Positions 28,152 to 37,463 of a DNA stretch of 64,000 nucleotides are shown piece by piece. Position numbers and translations under genes: made by a program. Every line of letters begins with the position of its first letter. Within the stretch, counting starts at the first letter, position 1. A model generated the notes under the pieces. That model worked only from the letters and a program-made list of their open reading frames with translations, did not search any database and had not been told where the DNA came from. Source of the DNA: Azospirillum sp. B510 (GTDB lineage Bacteria; Pseudomonadota; Alphaproteobacteria; Azospirillales; Azospirillaceae); NCBI RefSeq assembly GCF_000010725.1, contig NC_013854.1, positions 456,001 through 520,000 on the forward strand. Direction: 5' to 3'.

Positions 28152-28225
28152 TCCCGATCCCCTCCCTTGCCCGTTTTGCCGAAAGCTCTTCAGTCTGATG
28201 GAGTTAGCCCCGCAATGGGGCGGCA

Positions 28226-30076
28226 TCAAGGCTGTGCGGCCTTCTTGGTCGCATCGACCCACCAGGTCGCCGGGAAATTGGTGCTGCGGAAGCCCTGGTC
28301 GTATTTCGGCCAGACCGTGGGATGGGCCAGCCACGCCTTGTGGGCGACCCAGCTGTCCGGGTTGTGCCATTGCGGCACCATGTAGAAGCCCCACAGCAGA
28401 ACGCGGTCGAGCGCGCGGGTGGCGGCCTGGACGGTTTCCAGATCCTTCGCCGTCAGCGCCTTCTCGATCATCGCGTCGGCCACCGGGTCATGGATGCCGG
28501 AATAATTGGCCGATCCCTTGAGGCCGGCGGCGGCGGAGCCGAAATAGCTGCGCAGCTCGGTGCCGGGCGGGGTGAAGAAGGCGAGATTGATGGTGGTGGC
28601 GTCGAAATCGAACTCGTCGAGCCGCGCCTGATACTGGGCGGTGTCGACGAGGCGCATGGTGGCGTCGATGCCGATCCGGCGCAGGGTCTCGATATAGGGC
28701 TGGGTGACACGGGTCAGCGCGCCGGTGCCGTCGAGGAACTCGATCGCCATCACCGCGCCGGTCTTCACGTTGGTCAGCTTGCCGTTGCGGGTCTCCCAGC
28801 CGGCCTCCTTGAACAGGCGCGTCGCCTCGCGGACCTGGGCGCGGTTGTTGCCGCCGCCGTCGGTGGCCGGCAGGGTGAAGGGCTGGGTCAGCAGCCGCTC
28901 GGACAGTTGCGCCTTGAACGGCTCCAGCAGGGCCAGCTCCGCCGGAGTGGGCGGCCCCTTGGCGCCGAAGTCGGAATTGGGGAAGTTGCTCAGCGTCCGT
29001 TTGTACTGGCCATAGAGGATGTTCTTCTGGATCCAGTCGAAATCGAACAGCAGGGTCAGCGCCTCGCGCACGCGCGGGTCGGCGAACTTGTCGCGGCGGG
29101 TGTTCAGGCGGAAGCCCTGGGCGCCCAGCGGCAGCTCGCTCGGCACCTCCAGCTTCAGGACGCGGCCGTCCCTGGCGGCGGGGAAGTCGTAGCCGGTGGT
29201 CCAGCGCGCCGCCCGGTATTCGCCGCGGAAATCATAGGCGCCGGCCTTGAACGCCTCGAACATCACGTCGTCGTCACGGTAGAAATCATCCTTCACCGTG
29301 TCGAAATTGTAGAAGCCGCGCGCGGTCGGCAGATCCTTCGCCCACCAGTCGGCGACCCGCTCATAGGTGATGGAGCGGCCGGGATCGACCGTTTTGATGC
29401 GGTAGGGACCGCTGCCCAGCACCGGTTCCAGCGTCGTCTTGGCGATGTCACGACCGTTCGATGTCCACCAATGCTTGGGCTGGGGCGAGAAGGTGGTGGC
29501 GAAATCGATGATCGGCTTGATCTCCCCGGTGCCGGTCAGGGTGATCTTGAAACGGCGCTCGTCCAGCGCCTCGACCTTGGCGATGTGGTCGAGAAAGGAT
29601 TTGAGGAAGGGCGCGCCATGGGCCTGGATCGCGTCCCAGGTGAAGACGATGTCGGCGCTGGTGATCGGCGCGCCGTCATGCCAACGCGCACCCTGGCGCA
29701 GCGTGAAGACCGCCCAGCCGTAATCGTCGGGGAGCTCCACGCTTTCGGCGAGATGGGCATAGGCGGCGTCGAGTTCCCAGCCGGAGCCGACCATCAGCGT
29801 GTCGGAGATCAGCCCCAGCGTGCGCGGCCGCACCCCGCGCAGGATCAGCGTGTTCAGGCTGTCATAGGTGCCCGGCTGCGATTCCGCCACCCCGATCGAG
29901 CCGCCCTTGGGCGCGTCGGGATTGACCTGGGGGAAATGGGTGAAGCCGGGCTTGAACCGCGGCTCGCCGAACTGCCTCAGCGCGGTGACGGTTCTGGTCG
30001 CCGCGAGGGCGGGCGCGAGGGCGGCCGGCGCGGCCAGGGTCAGGATCGTGGCGGCGAGGACGAGAAGGCGGCGCAT
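28226..30076 (-). CDS. Periplasmic oligopeptide-binding protein, YejA-like copy 2
   Basis: 616 residues from the ATG at 30076, with a clean signal peptide (MRRLLVLAATILTLAAPAAL, cleavage near ALAATRT). Co-linear with the downstream yejA: NPDAPKGGSIGVAESQPGTYDSLN, WAVFTLRQGARWHDGAPITSAD, LGSGPYRIKTVDPGRSITYERV, EAFKAGAYDFRGEYRAARW. The copies diverge in the likely ligand cleft, for example SSKNW against YRAARW, so they probably give one transporter two specificities (inference). First gene of the proposed yej operon. Confidence 0.92.
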   Translation of the reverse strand: MRRLLVLAATILTLAAPAALAPALAATRTVTALRQFGEPRFKPGFTHFPQVNPDAPKGGSIGVAESQPGTYDSLNTLILRGVRPRTLGLISDTLMVGSGWELDAAYAHLAESVELPDDYGWAVFTLRQGARWHDGAPITSADIVFTWDAIQAHGAPFLKSFLDHIAKVEALDERRFKITLTGTGEIKPIIDFATTFSPQPKHWWTSNGRDIAKTTLEPVLGSGPYRIKTVDPGRSITYERVADWWAKDLPTARGFYNFDTVKDDFYRDDDVMFEAFKAGAYDFRGEYRAARWTTGYDFPAARDGRVLKLEVPSELPLGAQGFRLNTRRDKFADPRVREALTLLFDFDWIQKNILYGQYKRTLSNFPNSDFGAKGPPTPAELALLEPFKAQLSERLLTQPFTLPATDGGGNNRAQVREATRLFKEAGWETRNGKLTNVKTGAVMAIEFLDGTGALTRVTQPYIETLRRIGIDATMRLVDTAQYQARLDEFDFDATTINLAFFTPPGTELRSYFGSAAAGLKGSANYSGIHDPVADAMIEKALTAKDLETVQAATRALDRVLLWGFYMVPQWHNPDSWVAHKAWLAHPTVWPKYDQGFRSTNFPATWWVDATKKAAQP

Positions 30077-30195
30077 CGGCGGTCCTGTGCGGGGGACGGG
30101 CATTCTGGTTAGATTGCCACGCCGGCCCCCCGGTCAAGCGCAATCCTCTGGCGCAATCCTCTGGCGCGATTCCCAAGCGCAATTGGGCTGCGGGG

Positions 30196-30708
30196 TCAGA
30201 GGCCCGGCACCGCCCGCCAATGGTCGGCCATGCGGTCCATCAGCTGGCGGTAGCGGCGGTCGGTCCGCATCAGCTTGCGCAGCGCCTTGCCGTTGCGCGG
30301 GTCGGCCAGCATCCAGCGCTCCGCCGCCGCCTGATGTTCGGGATGGATCGACAGGATGTAGAAGCCGGCCTGTTCCGCGGACGAGATGTCCGCCTCCCGC
30401 AGCCCCTCCAGGATGGCGCCGACATAGATCGGCAGCACCCGGCGGAAATCCTCCGGCCCGCTCGCCGCCTGCCCCTCGGCCTCGGCAAGGTCGGCGGAGG
30501 CGCCGCCGCCGGCCATCAGCGCCTGCCGCTCCGCCGCCGGCAGGGCGAAGAAGGCGTCCAGACCCAGCAGCAGGTCGCAGATGGTCTTCTTGCGCACCAT
30601 CCAGTTGGACCCGTCCGACACCCGCGCCGCCAGCCCTTCCAGAAAGGGCTTCAGCTTTTCAGGGGAGGTTTCGAAGACGGAACGGGCGGGCGGGTCGATG
30701 GAGATCAT
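30196..30708 (-). CDS. Conserved-looking cytosolic protein of unknown function
   Basis: Not recognised. 170 residues, predominantly helical, no signal or membrane segment. Begins MISIDPPARSVFETSPEKLKPFLEGL; contains KKTICDLLLGLDAFFALP and a helical C-terminal part with HPEHQAAAERWMLADPRNG. The ribosome site is weak. It lies between hisN and the yej operon, same strand, 120 bp before yejA copy 2, so it could be the last gene of a hisN transcript. Confidence 0.7.
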   Translation of the reverse strand: MISIDPPARSVFETSPEKLKPFLEGLAARVSDGSNWMVRKKTICDLLLGLDAFFALPAAERQALMAGGGASADLAEAEGQAASGPEDFRRVLPIYVGAILEGLREADISSAEQAGFYILSIHPEHQAAAERWMLADPRNGKALRKLMRTDRRYRQLMDRMADHWRAVPGL

Positions 30709-30755
30709 TTCGGAGTCCGAACGGATGATTGATGGCGGTGGTTCGGCCAGCCAGC

Positions 30756-31538
30756 TCAGCCGGCGAGGGCGGCCATGGCCTCCCGGTGGGTCCGCGGGTC
30801 GCCGGCGGCGATCACCCGGCCGCCGGAGGTGGCGTCAAGCGGCTTGCCCTCCCAATCCGTCATCACCCCGCCGGCTCCGGTCACCACCGGCACCAGGGCG
30901 GCGAAGTCGTACAGCTTCAGCCCCGACTCGACGACGAGGTCGTAATAGCCCGACGCCAGCAGGCCATAGCTGTAGCAGTCGCCGCCATAGGAGGCGGTCT
31001 TCACCCTGGCGGCGACGCGGCGGTAGGCCTCGTAATCGCCGCCGGGGAACAGGTCGGGCGAGGTGGTGCCGAACATGGCGGCGGAAAGACCGCCGGGGCA
31101 GGGGCGCACCCGCACCGGCTGGCCGTTGTGGGTGGTCGGGCGGCCCTCGACGCCGATCCAGCGGTCGCCGACGATGGGCTGGTCGATGATGCCCAGCACC
31201 GGGCGGCCCTGGTGCAGCAGGGCGATCAGCGTGCCGAAGATCGGCCGCCCGGTGATGAAGGATTTGGTGCCGTCGATCGGGTCGATCACCCACACCCACT
31301 CCGCGTCCAGATTCTTGACGCCATGCTCCTCGCCATGAATGCCGTCGTCGGGGCGCTGGCTTTCGATGATGGTGCGGATGACATGCTCCGCCTCGCGGTC
31401 GGCGACGGTGACCGGCGAGGCGTCGGCCTTGTCGTCGATGGCGACGGGGGTGCGGAAATAACGGCGGACCACGCTGCCGCCGGAGTCGGCCAACCGCTGG
31501 GCGAGCGCCACCATCGGGGCGGGGCAGGGTTCGGTCAT
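30756..31538 (-). CDS. hisN: Histidinol-phosphatase, inositol-monophosphatase type
   Basis: 260 residues. Mg2+-dependent phosphatase motifs are intact: GIHGEEHGV, WVIDPIDGTKSFITGRP (motif A) and the C-terminal KLYDFAALVPVVTGAGG (motif B). Closest in form to the HisN class that completes histidine synthesis in actinobacteria and alphaproteobacteria. Inositol-1-phosphatase activity is an alternative. Other his genes are not in the window. Divergent from nudC across a gap holding a long hairpin. Confidence 0.9.
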   Translation of the reverse strand: MTEPCPAPMVALAQRLADSGGSVVRRYFRTPVAIDDKADASPVTVADREAEHVIRTIIESQRPDDGIHGEEHGVKNLDAEWVWVIDPIDGTKSFITGRPIFGTLIALLHQGRPVLGIIDQPIVGDRWIGVEGRPTTHNGQPVRVRPCPGGLSAAMFGTTSPDLFPGGDYEAYRRVAARVKTASYGGDCYSYGLLASGYYDLVVESGLKLYDFAALVPVVTGAGGVMTDWEGKPLDATSGGRVIAAGDPRTHREAMAALAG

Positions 31539-31604
31539 GGTCGCTCCTTGAAAGCTGCTGTCGGAATCGGTCGCCGCATCCTAACGGCGCGGGTTCGCCC
31601 CGGA

Positions 31605-31652
31605 AACCCGAAAGCGCCCGGCGCATCATCCGGGGCCGGGCGCTCTCGGGTT
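31605..31652. promoter_or_regulatory. Long near-perfect hairpin between divergent hisN and nudC
   Basis: Left arm 31605-31622 (AACCCGAAAGCGCCCGGC) and right arm 31635-31652 (GCCGGGCGCTCTCGGGTT) pair over 18 bp with one mismatch and a 12-nt loop. There is no poly-U and no gene end nearby: the hisN start is 66 bp to the left and the nudC start 87 bp to the right. A 5'-leader structure or a protein site is more likely than a terminator. Confidence 0.65.
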
Positions 31653-31739
31653 CCCGGGGACAAGCCCGATTTGCGCTGGACAGCTCATCCGCCGGGAGGG
31701 CTTTCCGGCCGGCGCGTCCTGTGGCAGCCTCGACCGGCC

Positions 31740-32648
31740 ATGACGAACCGCCCCAACATCTACGCCGCCGCGCCGGTCGACCGCGCCTCCCTCCGCCGCA
31801 AGGACGAGGATTGGCTGACCCAGGCCTGGCTGGCGCCCGCCTCCCGCGTCCTGCCGGTCTGGCAGAGCAGGAGCTTCGTCGCCGGTCCGCAGGAGGCGCC
31901 GCGCGCCGTCCTGCTGCCGGCCGACGGGCTGGACGCGGTGCCGATCTTCCTCGGCCTGATGGAGGACGGCACCCCACTCTTCGCCGTCGATCTGTCGATG
32001 GTGGAGGAGCCGGACGCCCTGCCGGCGCTGCGCGGCGGCGGCCGCTTCGAGGATCTGCGCGCCACCGGGCCGCTGATGCCGGAAGGGGAGGCGGCGCTGT
32101 GCGCCTATGCCCGCGGCATGGTGTGGTGGAACGCCCGCCACCGCTTCTGCGGAGTCTGCGGCTCCCCGGCGGCATCGGCGGAAGGCGGCCATGTGCGGCT
32201 CTGCACCAATCCGGATTGCGCCACCCAGCATTTCCCGCGCACCGACCCGGCGGTGATCATGCTGGTCCATGACGGCGGCGACCGCGTGGTGCTGGGCCGC
32301 CAGAGCCGGTTTCCGCCCGGCATGCATTCGGTTCTCGCCGGCTTCCTCGAACCCGGCGAGAGCCTGGAGGACACGGTGGCCCGCGAGGTGTTCGAGGAGG
32401 TCGGGCTGACCGTGACCGACATCCGCTACCGCTCGTCGCAGCCCTGGCCCTTCCCGTCGTCGCTGATGCTGGGCTTCACCGCGCGGGCCACCAGCTTCGC
32501 CATCGACACCGGCAACGACGAGCTGGAAAGCGCCGCCTGGTTCGACCGCGCTTTCCTGCGCGGCCATGTGCCGGACGAGAGCTTCCGCCTTCCCCGGACC
32601 GACTCGATCGCCAACCGCCTGATCCGGGAATGGCTGGCGGAGGGGTGA
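31740..32648 (+). CDS. nudC: NADH pyrophosphatase / RNA NAD-decapping enzyme NudC
   Basis: Nudix hydrolase acting on NAD(H) and NAD-capped RNA. 302 residues: N-terminal NUDIX-like domain, zinc ribbon FCGVCGSPA plus LCTNPDC (about 138-165), the Nudix box beginning GFLEPGESLEDTVAREVFEE, and the NudC-specific SQPWPFPSSLM just after it. Full length. The ribosome site is weak (the 20 bases before ATG hold only GGC-type matches). The frame is open far upstream across hisN, but that is antisense coincidence. Confidence 0.95.
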   Translation: MTNRPNIYAAAPVDRASLRRKDEDWLTQAWLAPASRVLPVWQSRSFVAGPQEAPRAVLLPADGLDAVPIFLGLMEDGTPLFAVDLSMVEEPDALPALRGGGRFEDLRATGPLMPEGEAALCAYARGMVWWNARHRFCGVCGSPAASAEGGHVRLCTNPDCATQHFPRTDPAVIMLVHDGGDRVVLGRQSRFPPGMHSVLAGFLEPGESLEDTVAREVFEEVGLTVTDIRYRSSQPWPFPSSLMLGFTARATSFAIDTGNDELESAAWFDRAFLRGHVPDESFRLPRTDSIANRLIREWLAEG

Positions 32649-32658
32649 TCAACCTTCC

Positions 32659-32964
32659 TCAATGCCAGTGCCGCGTCTCCGCGGCCCGGTGGGGAGAGTG
32701 GCGGCGATCGAAGGGGTTGGGGTGGCGGGCGCAGGTGTCGTTGTACAGCGCCAGCAGCGTCGCGGTCTCGGCCGGGTTGTGATGGGCGCGGCAGAGATTG
32801 TCCCACACCATCTGACGGACGGCGGCGTCACCCCAGGGTTCGTTGAGAAAGGCCGCCCCCTTCTCAAGCGCGGTCATGAAGGGGAGATGTTCGTGAGTGG
32901 CGATCTGCGCCACCTCCTCCGCCTCCAGATTGGCCAGTCCCAGACAATCTTCCATCGTGAGCAT
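32659..32964 (-). CDS. Small cytosolic protein of unknown function
   Basis: 101 residues from the ATG at 32964, which has a clear GGAGG site; the frame extends to 32988 but without support. Begins MLTMEDCLGLANLEAEEVAQIATHE, all-helical, His-rich tail (RRHSPHRAAETRHWH). No known domain identified. Convergent with nudC (10 bp between stops), with a 255-bp upstream gap to pheA. Confidence 0.7.
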   Translation of the reverse strand: MLTMEDCLGLANLEAEEVAQIATHEHLPFMTALEKGAAFLNEPWGDAAVRQMVWDNLCRAHHNPAETATLLALYNDTCARHPNPFDRRHSPHRAAETRHWH

Positions 32965-33219
32965 GGCAACCTCCATCCATGGCGCCATGGCCGTCGGCGG
33001 GGTCTCACCCGTCAGCCGCCGTGGGAGTGTGCCGTGTTGTGGTCGGTCCTGTTCGTGGTCGCTTGAAACCGACCCGTTCCAGCCCCTCCTTTATAACAAC
33101 TTCCGCTAATCTTTCCCAGGCCCCGGCTCTCGTGACGCGGGTTAAGTCACGTCACTGCGGCGGAATGACGCGCGACTTGCGGCAATCGCGAAACAGGCTT
33201 GATGTGTCGCGGGAGGGAC

Positions 33220-34086
33220 TCAGTCCTCGCCGATGCGCTGGCTGTCCTGATAGCGGAAGGGGTTGGCCGGATAGACGCCGAGGATCTTCACCTCGCGGGC
33301 GAAGAAATCCAGCTCCTCCAGCGCGAGGCGCAGCGGGCGCTCGTCCGGATGGCCCTCGACGTCGGCATAGAACTGGGTCTGGGTGAAATGGCCGCCGACC
33401 ATGTAGCTTTCCAGCTTGGTCATGTTGATGCCGTTGGTGGCGAAGCCGCCCAGCGCCTTGTAGAGCGCCGCCGGCACGCTGCGGACGCGGAAGACGAAGG
33501 TGGTGATCGTCTTGCAGGATCCGGCGGCCGGCAGCTTCGGCTCGCGCGCCAGGATCAGGAAGCGGGTGGTGTTGTGGCTGGCGTCCTCGATCCCGCTCTT
33601 CAGGATGTCGAGGCCGTAGATCTCGGCGGCCAGCGAGGAGGCGATGGCGGCATGGCGCGGATCGTTCAGCGCCGCGATCTCCTTCGCCGCCCCCGCCGTG
33701 TCGGCATGGTTGATCGGCTCCAGGCCCAGGCCGCGGATGGCGGTCTGGCATTGCGACAGCGCCTGGATGTGGCTGCGCACCGTCCGGATGCTGTCCAGCG
33801 TGGCGCCCTTCGGCGCCAGCAGCTGATGGTTCACCCGCTGGAAATGCTCGCCGATGATGTGCAGGCCGCCTTCGGGCAGCAGGTAATGGTTGTCGGCGAC
33901 GCGGCCGGCGATGGAATTCTCCACCGGGATCATCGCCAGCGAGGCCCGGCCCTCGCGCACGGCGGCGAAGGCGTCGTCGAAGGTGGCGCAGGGCATCGTC
34001 GTCATGGTCGGCCGGGCGTTGCGGCAGGCCAGATCGGAATAGGCGCCGGGGAAGCCCTGGAAGGCGATGATGTTGGACGTGCCCAT
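33220..34086 (-). CDS. pheA: Prephenate dehydratase with ACT domain
   Basis: Converts prephenate to phenylpyruvate for phenylalanine. 288 residues: catalytic PDT domain (about 5-185, FQGFPGAYSDLA, AMIPVENSIAGRV, and SHNTTRFLIL with the catalytic TRF), then an ACT regulatory domain (about 195-275, TTFVFRVRSVPAALYKALG) that should bind phenylalanine. The usual ACT motif ESRP reads ESYM here. Monofunctional: no chorismate mutase part. Follows kdsB by 60 bp, a conserved alphaproteobacterial order. Confidence 0.95.
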   Translation of the reverse strand: MGTSNIIAFQGFPGAYSDLACRNARPTMTTMPCATFDDAFAAVREGRASLAMIPVENSIAGRVADNHYLLPEGGLHIIGEHFQRVNHQLLAPKGATLDSIRTVRSHIQALSQCQTAIRGLGLEPINHADTAGAAKEIAALNDPRHAAIASSLAAEIYGLDILKSGIEDASHNTTRFLILAREPKLPAAGSCKTITTFVFRVRSVPAALYKALGGFATNGINMTKLESYMVGGHFTQTQFYADVEGHPDERPLRLALEELDFFAREVKILGVYPANPFRYQDSQRIGED

Positions 34087-34146
34087 GAACGGAATTCCCC
34101 CGGCGAATCTTATAACAAGGCTTGTGAGTGGGTGGTCTGTCAGGCG

Positions 34147-34956
34147 TCAGCCGGCGTCGCGGCCGGACAGCAGGGCGCAGGCGCGCTCCAGGTCGGCGGG
34201 AGTATCGACACCCAGCGGAACCGCGTCAACGACCGCCGCGTCGATGCGCATGCCGTTGGACAGGGCGCGCAGCTGTTCCAGCCTTTCGCGCCGCTCCAGC
34301 ACCGAGGGCGGCAGCGAGACGAAACGCTCCAGCGCCGCCCGGCGGTAGGCGTAGAGGCCGATGTGGTGATGGAGCGGGCCGTCGCCGGTCGGGGCGGTGG
34401 CGCGGGTGAAATAGAGCGCGCGGCCCAGCCGGGCTCCCGCCGGCAGTTCCAGCACCGCCTTTACCACGTTGGGATCGGTCCGCTCCTCCTCCCGCGTGAT
34501 CTCGGCCACCAGGGTGGCGATGTCGACCTCCGGGTCGGCCAGCGGGGCGAAGGCGGCGCGCACGCTCTCCGGTTCGATGGTCGGCAGGTCGCCCTGCACA
34601 TTCACCACCGCGTCGTGACGCCCGTCCGGATCGATCAGCCGCAGCGCCTCGAAGATGCGGTCGGAGCCCGAGGGATGGTCGGGCCGCGTCAGCACGGCGG
34701 TGCCGCCGGCGGCCTCGACCGCGCGGGCGATCTCCGGTTCGGCGCAGGCCACCACCACCGGGCCGATCTCCGCCTCCAGGGCGCGGCGCAGCACATGGAC
34801 GATCATCGGCGCGCCGAGGATGTCGGCCAGCGGCTTGCCGGGCAGCCGGGTCGAGGCCATGCGCGCCGGGATCACCACGACCGGGTTGGCGGGACGGCCG
34901 CCGGCGCGTTTGCCGGGGGAGGCGGCGGAGTGGTTGGCGGAGGTGGCGGTCGGCAT
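34147..34956 (-). CDS. kdsB: CMP-KDO synthetase (3-deoxy-manno-octulosonate cytidylyltransferase)
   Basis: Activates KDO with CTP for lipopolysaccharide inner core. 269 residues including a ~24-residue N-terminal extension. Motifs: [32 protein letters not shown] [29 protein letters not shown], and [17 protein letters not shown]. The normal family core is complete. Presence of this gene confirms a Gram-negative outer membrane. Divergent from cycM. Confidence 0.95.
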   Translation of the reverse strand: MPTATSANHSAASPGKRAGGRPANPVVVIPARMASTRLPGKPLADILGAPMIVHVLRRALEAEIGPVVVACAEPEIARAVEAAGGTAVLTRPDHPSGSDRIFEALRLIDPDGRHDAVVNVQGDLPTIEPESVRAAFAPLADPEVDIATLVAEITREEERTDPNVVKAVLELPAGARLGRALYFTRATAPTGDGPLHHHIGLYAYRRAALERFVSLPPSVLERRERLEQLRALSNGMRIDAAVVDAVPLGVDTPADLERACALLSGRDAG

Positions 34957-35305
34957 GGCGCGGAAACTCCGGTGGGACGGTCCGGTCGATCACGGATTCG
35001 TGACATGACCGGCGCGGGTGAACCACGGACGCCGGGGCGGCGTCAAGGGCCGGCATCGCGCATCCCTGTCATGGGGCAGGCGTCAAGTCGGTGGCGGGAC
35101 GCGACATATCCTGTTTTGCGATGCAGCGTAATGCGCAAGTAAATTAAGAGGCTGGTGACTGCGGCAAATTTGTATGCGACCTTTTTTCGCGGTCCGCCGG
35201 GCTATGACAAGCTTCGGACCGCGGGCTATGGTAGCCGCGGCGCGTTCAGCCGCGGGCGGGAGAAACGCCGGGTGCACTGAAATTAGGGAACAAAGGGGCT
35301 CATCA
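34957..35305. other. 349-bp divergent intergenic region, kdsB / cycM
   Basis: No gene seen. Holds the promoters of both neighbours. A small hairpin GACGCC-N5-GGCGTC at 35028-35044, a GCGGTCC/GGACCGC inverted repeat (35189-35195 and 35216-35222), the direct repeat GGCGTCAAG about 40 bp apart, and an A/T-rich stretch at 35140-35190 suitable for a promoter. Confidence 0.6.
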
Positions 35306-35845
35306 ATGAGCATGGAGTGGAACAAGATTTTCGGCGCCGTGCTGCTGGCCGGGCTGATCGCGATGCTGGCAGGATTCGCGTCCAAGGTGCTGGTTCATTC
35401 GAAGCCGCTCGAAAAGAGCGTCTATGTCGTCGCGACGCCCGAGGGGGCAAGCGCGCCCGCCGACAAGGGTGCCGCTCCCACCGGCCCGGCGCCGATCGCG
35501 CCGCTGCTCGCCGCCGCCAGCCCGGACGCCGGCCAGAAGGTCGCCAAGGCCTGCGCCGCCTGCCACAGCTTCGACAAGGGCGGTGCCGCCAAGGTCGGAC
35601 CCAACCTGTATGGCGTCGTCGGCGGCCCGAAGGGGCACATGTCGGGCTTCGGTTACTCCGACGCGCTGGTCAAGACCGGCGGCAGCTGGAGCTATGACGA
35701 GCTGAACAAGTTCCTCTATGATCCGAAGGCCTATGCCCCGGGGACCAAGATGACCTTCGCCGGTCTGAAGAAGGACGAGGACCGCGCCGCCGTCATCGCC
35801 TATCTGCGCTCGCTGGCCGACAGCCCGCAGCCGCTGCCGCAATAA
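35306..35845 (+). CDS. cycM: Membrane-anchored cytochrome c (CycM/c552 type)
   Basis: 179 residues. Uncleaved N-terminal anchor (WNKIFGAVLLAGLIAMLAGFA), Ala/Pro-rich linker (about 45-75), then a class I cytochrome c with haem motif CAACH (~86-90) and distal methionine in GTKMTFAGL. Shuttles electrons from the bc1 complex to terminal oxidase at the periplasmic face. ATG at 35306 follows AAAGGGG; a second ATG is 6 bp on. The cycM / kdsB-pheA divergon is conserved in alphaproteobacteria. Confidence 0.93.
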   Translation: MSMEWNKIFGAVLLAGLIAMLAGFASKVLVHSKPLEKSVYVVATPEGASAPADKGAAPTGPAPIAPLLAAASPDAGQKVAKACAACHSFDKGGAAKVGPNLYGVVGGPKGHMSGFGYSDALVKTGGSWSYDELNKFLYDPKAYAPGTKMTFAGLKKDEDRAAVIAYLRSLADSPQPLPQ

Positions 35846-35891
35846 CCGCCGCGACGATCAAGGTGCCGGGCGTCCCCCGGCTGAACAATCG

Positions 35892-35926
35892 AAGGCCCTG
35901 CTCTCCCGGGAGGGCGGGGCCTTTTT
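35892..35926. terminator. Rho-independent terminator after cycM
   Basis: AAGGCC (35892-35897) pairs with GGCCTT (35918-35923) around an inner CTCTCCC/GGGAGGG stem, and the plus strand continues into TTTTT. Lies 46 bp past the cycM stop. The A-rich left side also permits use by the convergent Nudix gene. Confidence 0.8.
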
Positions 35927-35957
35927 CCGTTCGCGGTCCCGCGCGCCGATCCGGCGC

Positions 35958-36818
35958 CTACCGGCGCAGGCCGCGGGCGATCTCCAGATAGTCGGGCTCG
36001 TTCTCCGGGGTCAGCCAGCCGTGGCGGATCAGGAAATCGGTCACCACGAGGTTGACGTTGAATTTCCAGTCATCGCCGCCGCGCACCGACTCCGCCACCT
36101 TGTCCAGCGGCCAGAGCTCGAAGGACTCGACCTCGCCGTCGGTGTTGACCGGGATGAGGTCGGGCGGCAGTTCCAGGTCATAGACGAACAGGCGGTCGCG
36201 CTTCAGCCCGGCCGGGGTCTCCATCATGTAGCTGATGGCGCCCACCGGCACCGCCAGCCGTGCGGTCGCCGCGTCCAGCCCGGCCTCCTCGGCGGCCTCC
36301 TTCTCCAGATTCTCGGCCAGGCTCAGGCCGATGGGCTGACCGCCGGCGATCAGGTTGTCGAGCTGTCCGGGGGCGATTTCGCGGTCGCGGGCGCGGCGGC
36401 CGACCCACAACGACAGGCCGCCGGAGCCGGTGCGGACGAAGCCGTTGATGTGGAGGCCATAGGCCTCGATCCCGAAGGCGCCGACGGCGGCGCGGTCCAG
36501 CCGGGCCAGCGGCTCCGCTCCCCAGCGTGGCAGGACCGGATAATATTCCCCGCGCAGCGCCTTGACCGTGCCCTGTTCCACCAGAAAGGCGGCGGCATGG
36601 TCGAGCAGGGTGGAGCGCGCCTCGAAATCCCGGATCCCTGGCGCGATGGTCAGCCGCTCGGCGGTGACGACGAAGCCGGGATCGACGCCGGGCAGTGCCT
36701 CGGCCAGGGTGTGGCGCACCCAGCCCACGGTGTGGCCGTCCAGCTCGAACGGGCGGAAGCCGGACAGGTCATGCGCGTTGCACGCGCGGATATGATCGAG
36801 GAAGCTCATGCCGTCCAT
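35958..36818 (-). CDS. DUF4743 Nudix hydrolase
   Basis: 286 residues. N-terminal DUF4743 domain (about 1-120: FLDHIRACNAHDLSGFRPFELDG, VGWVRHTLAEAL) followed by a Nudix fold (about 125-265) with a divergent Nudix box around GGQPIGLSLAENLEKEAAEEAGL. Related to the Nudix part of yeast and plant thiamine-pyrophosphokinase-linked proteins, which hydrolyse damaged thiamine diphosphates. The substrate here is therefore plausibly an oxidised thiamine derivative, but this is inference. An alternative ATG lies at 36809. Confidence 0.85.
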   Translation of the reverse strand: MDGMSFLDHIRACNAHDLSGFRPFELDGHTVGWVRHTLAEALPGVDPGFVVTAERLTIAPGIRDFEARSTLLDHAAAFLVEQGTVKALRGEYYPVLPRWGAEPLARLDRAAVGAFGIEAYGLHINGFVRTGSGGLSLWVGRRARDREIAPGQLDNLIAGGQPIGLSLAENLEKEAAEEAGLDAATARLAVPVGAISYMMETPAGLKRDRLFVYDLELPPDLIPVNTDGEVESFELWPLDKVAESVRGGDDWKFNVNLVVTDFLIRHGWLTPENEPDYLEIARGLRR

Positions 36819-37019
36819 CTAAGCGGGGGCGGGCGGGCGGCGCAACCGCTCATCCAGGGCAGTCCCAGGGCAGAGGGCCCAGGGCGGTCCGGGGGCTTGT
36901 CCGGCCCGTCATGACCTTCGGCATCTTGCGCGGCACTGGTTGCCATCGTACACAATACGGGTCACGAAATGACCGCCGGTGCGCATCCGCCTGGGGTCGC
37001 TCAAGCGAAGGGGCGGGGC

Positions 37020-37463
37020 GTGGTGGCTGACCGATCGGCTGAGATCGCTGCGATGGGCAAGACGGAGACGCTGTTCGGCGCCCTGTCGGTCCTGGTGGTC
37101 GAGGATGAATCCTTCACCCGGATGGTGTTGGCCAAGATGCTGGGCGCGCTGGGCGTCAAGGCGGTGCATCAGGCCGCCGACGGCGAATCGGGGCTCGCCG
37201 CCGTCGCCGCCCATTCCCCCGATCTGGTTCTGTGCGACGTGGAAATGCAGCCAATGGACGGTTTTGGATTCGTCCAGAAGTTGCGTGTCAGTGGCGAGCC
37301 GCGCGGCAGCGCCTTGCCGGTCGTGCTGATGAGCGGCCGTGTCGATGACGACCGCAAGGCCAAGGCGCAGGCCAGCGGAGCCGACCGGGTGCTGGTCAAG
37401 CCGGTCACGCCGGCCAGTCTGCGCGAAGCCCTGGCGATGGCGACGGCCGCCCAGCCGGCCTGA
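37020..37463 (+). CDS. Single-domain (CheY-like) response regulator
   Basis: About 147 residues from GTG 37020, chosen because GAAGGGG lies 6 nt upstream; ATG 36969 (no ribosome site) and ATG 37053 are alternatives. One receiver domain: acidic pair in VLVVEDESF, phospho-acceptor Asp in LVLCDVEMQPMDG, VVLMSGR, and the conserved Lys in VLVKPVTPASL. No output domain, so it signals by protein-protein contact. No kinase next to it. Confidence 0.85.
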   Translation: MVADRSAEIAAMGKTETLFGALSVLVVEDESFTRMVLAKMLGALGVKAVHQAADGESGLAAVAAHSPDLVLCDVEMQPMDGFGFVQKLRVSGEPRGSALPVVLMSGRVDDDRKAKAQASGADRVLVKPVTPASLREALAMATAAQPA

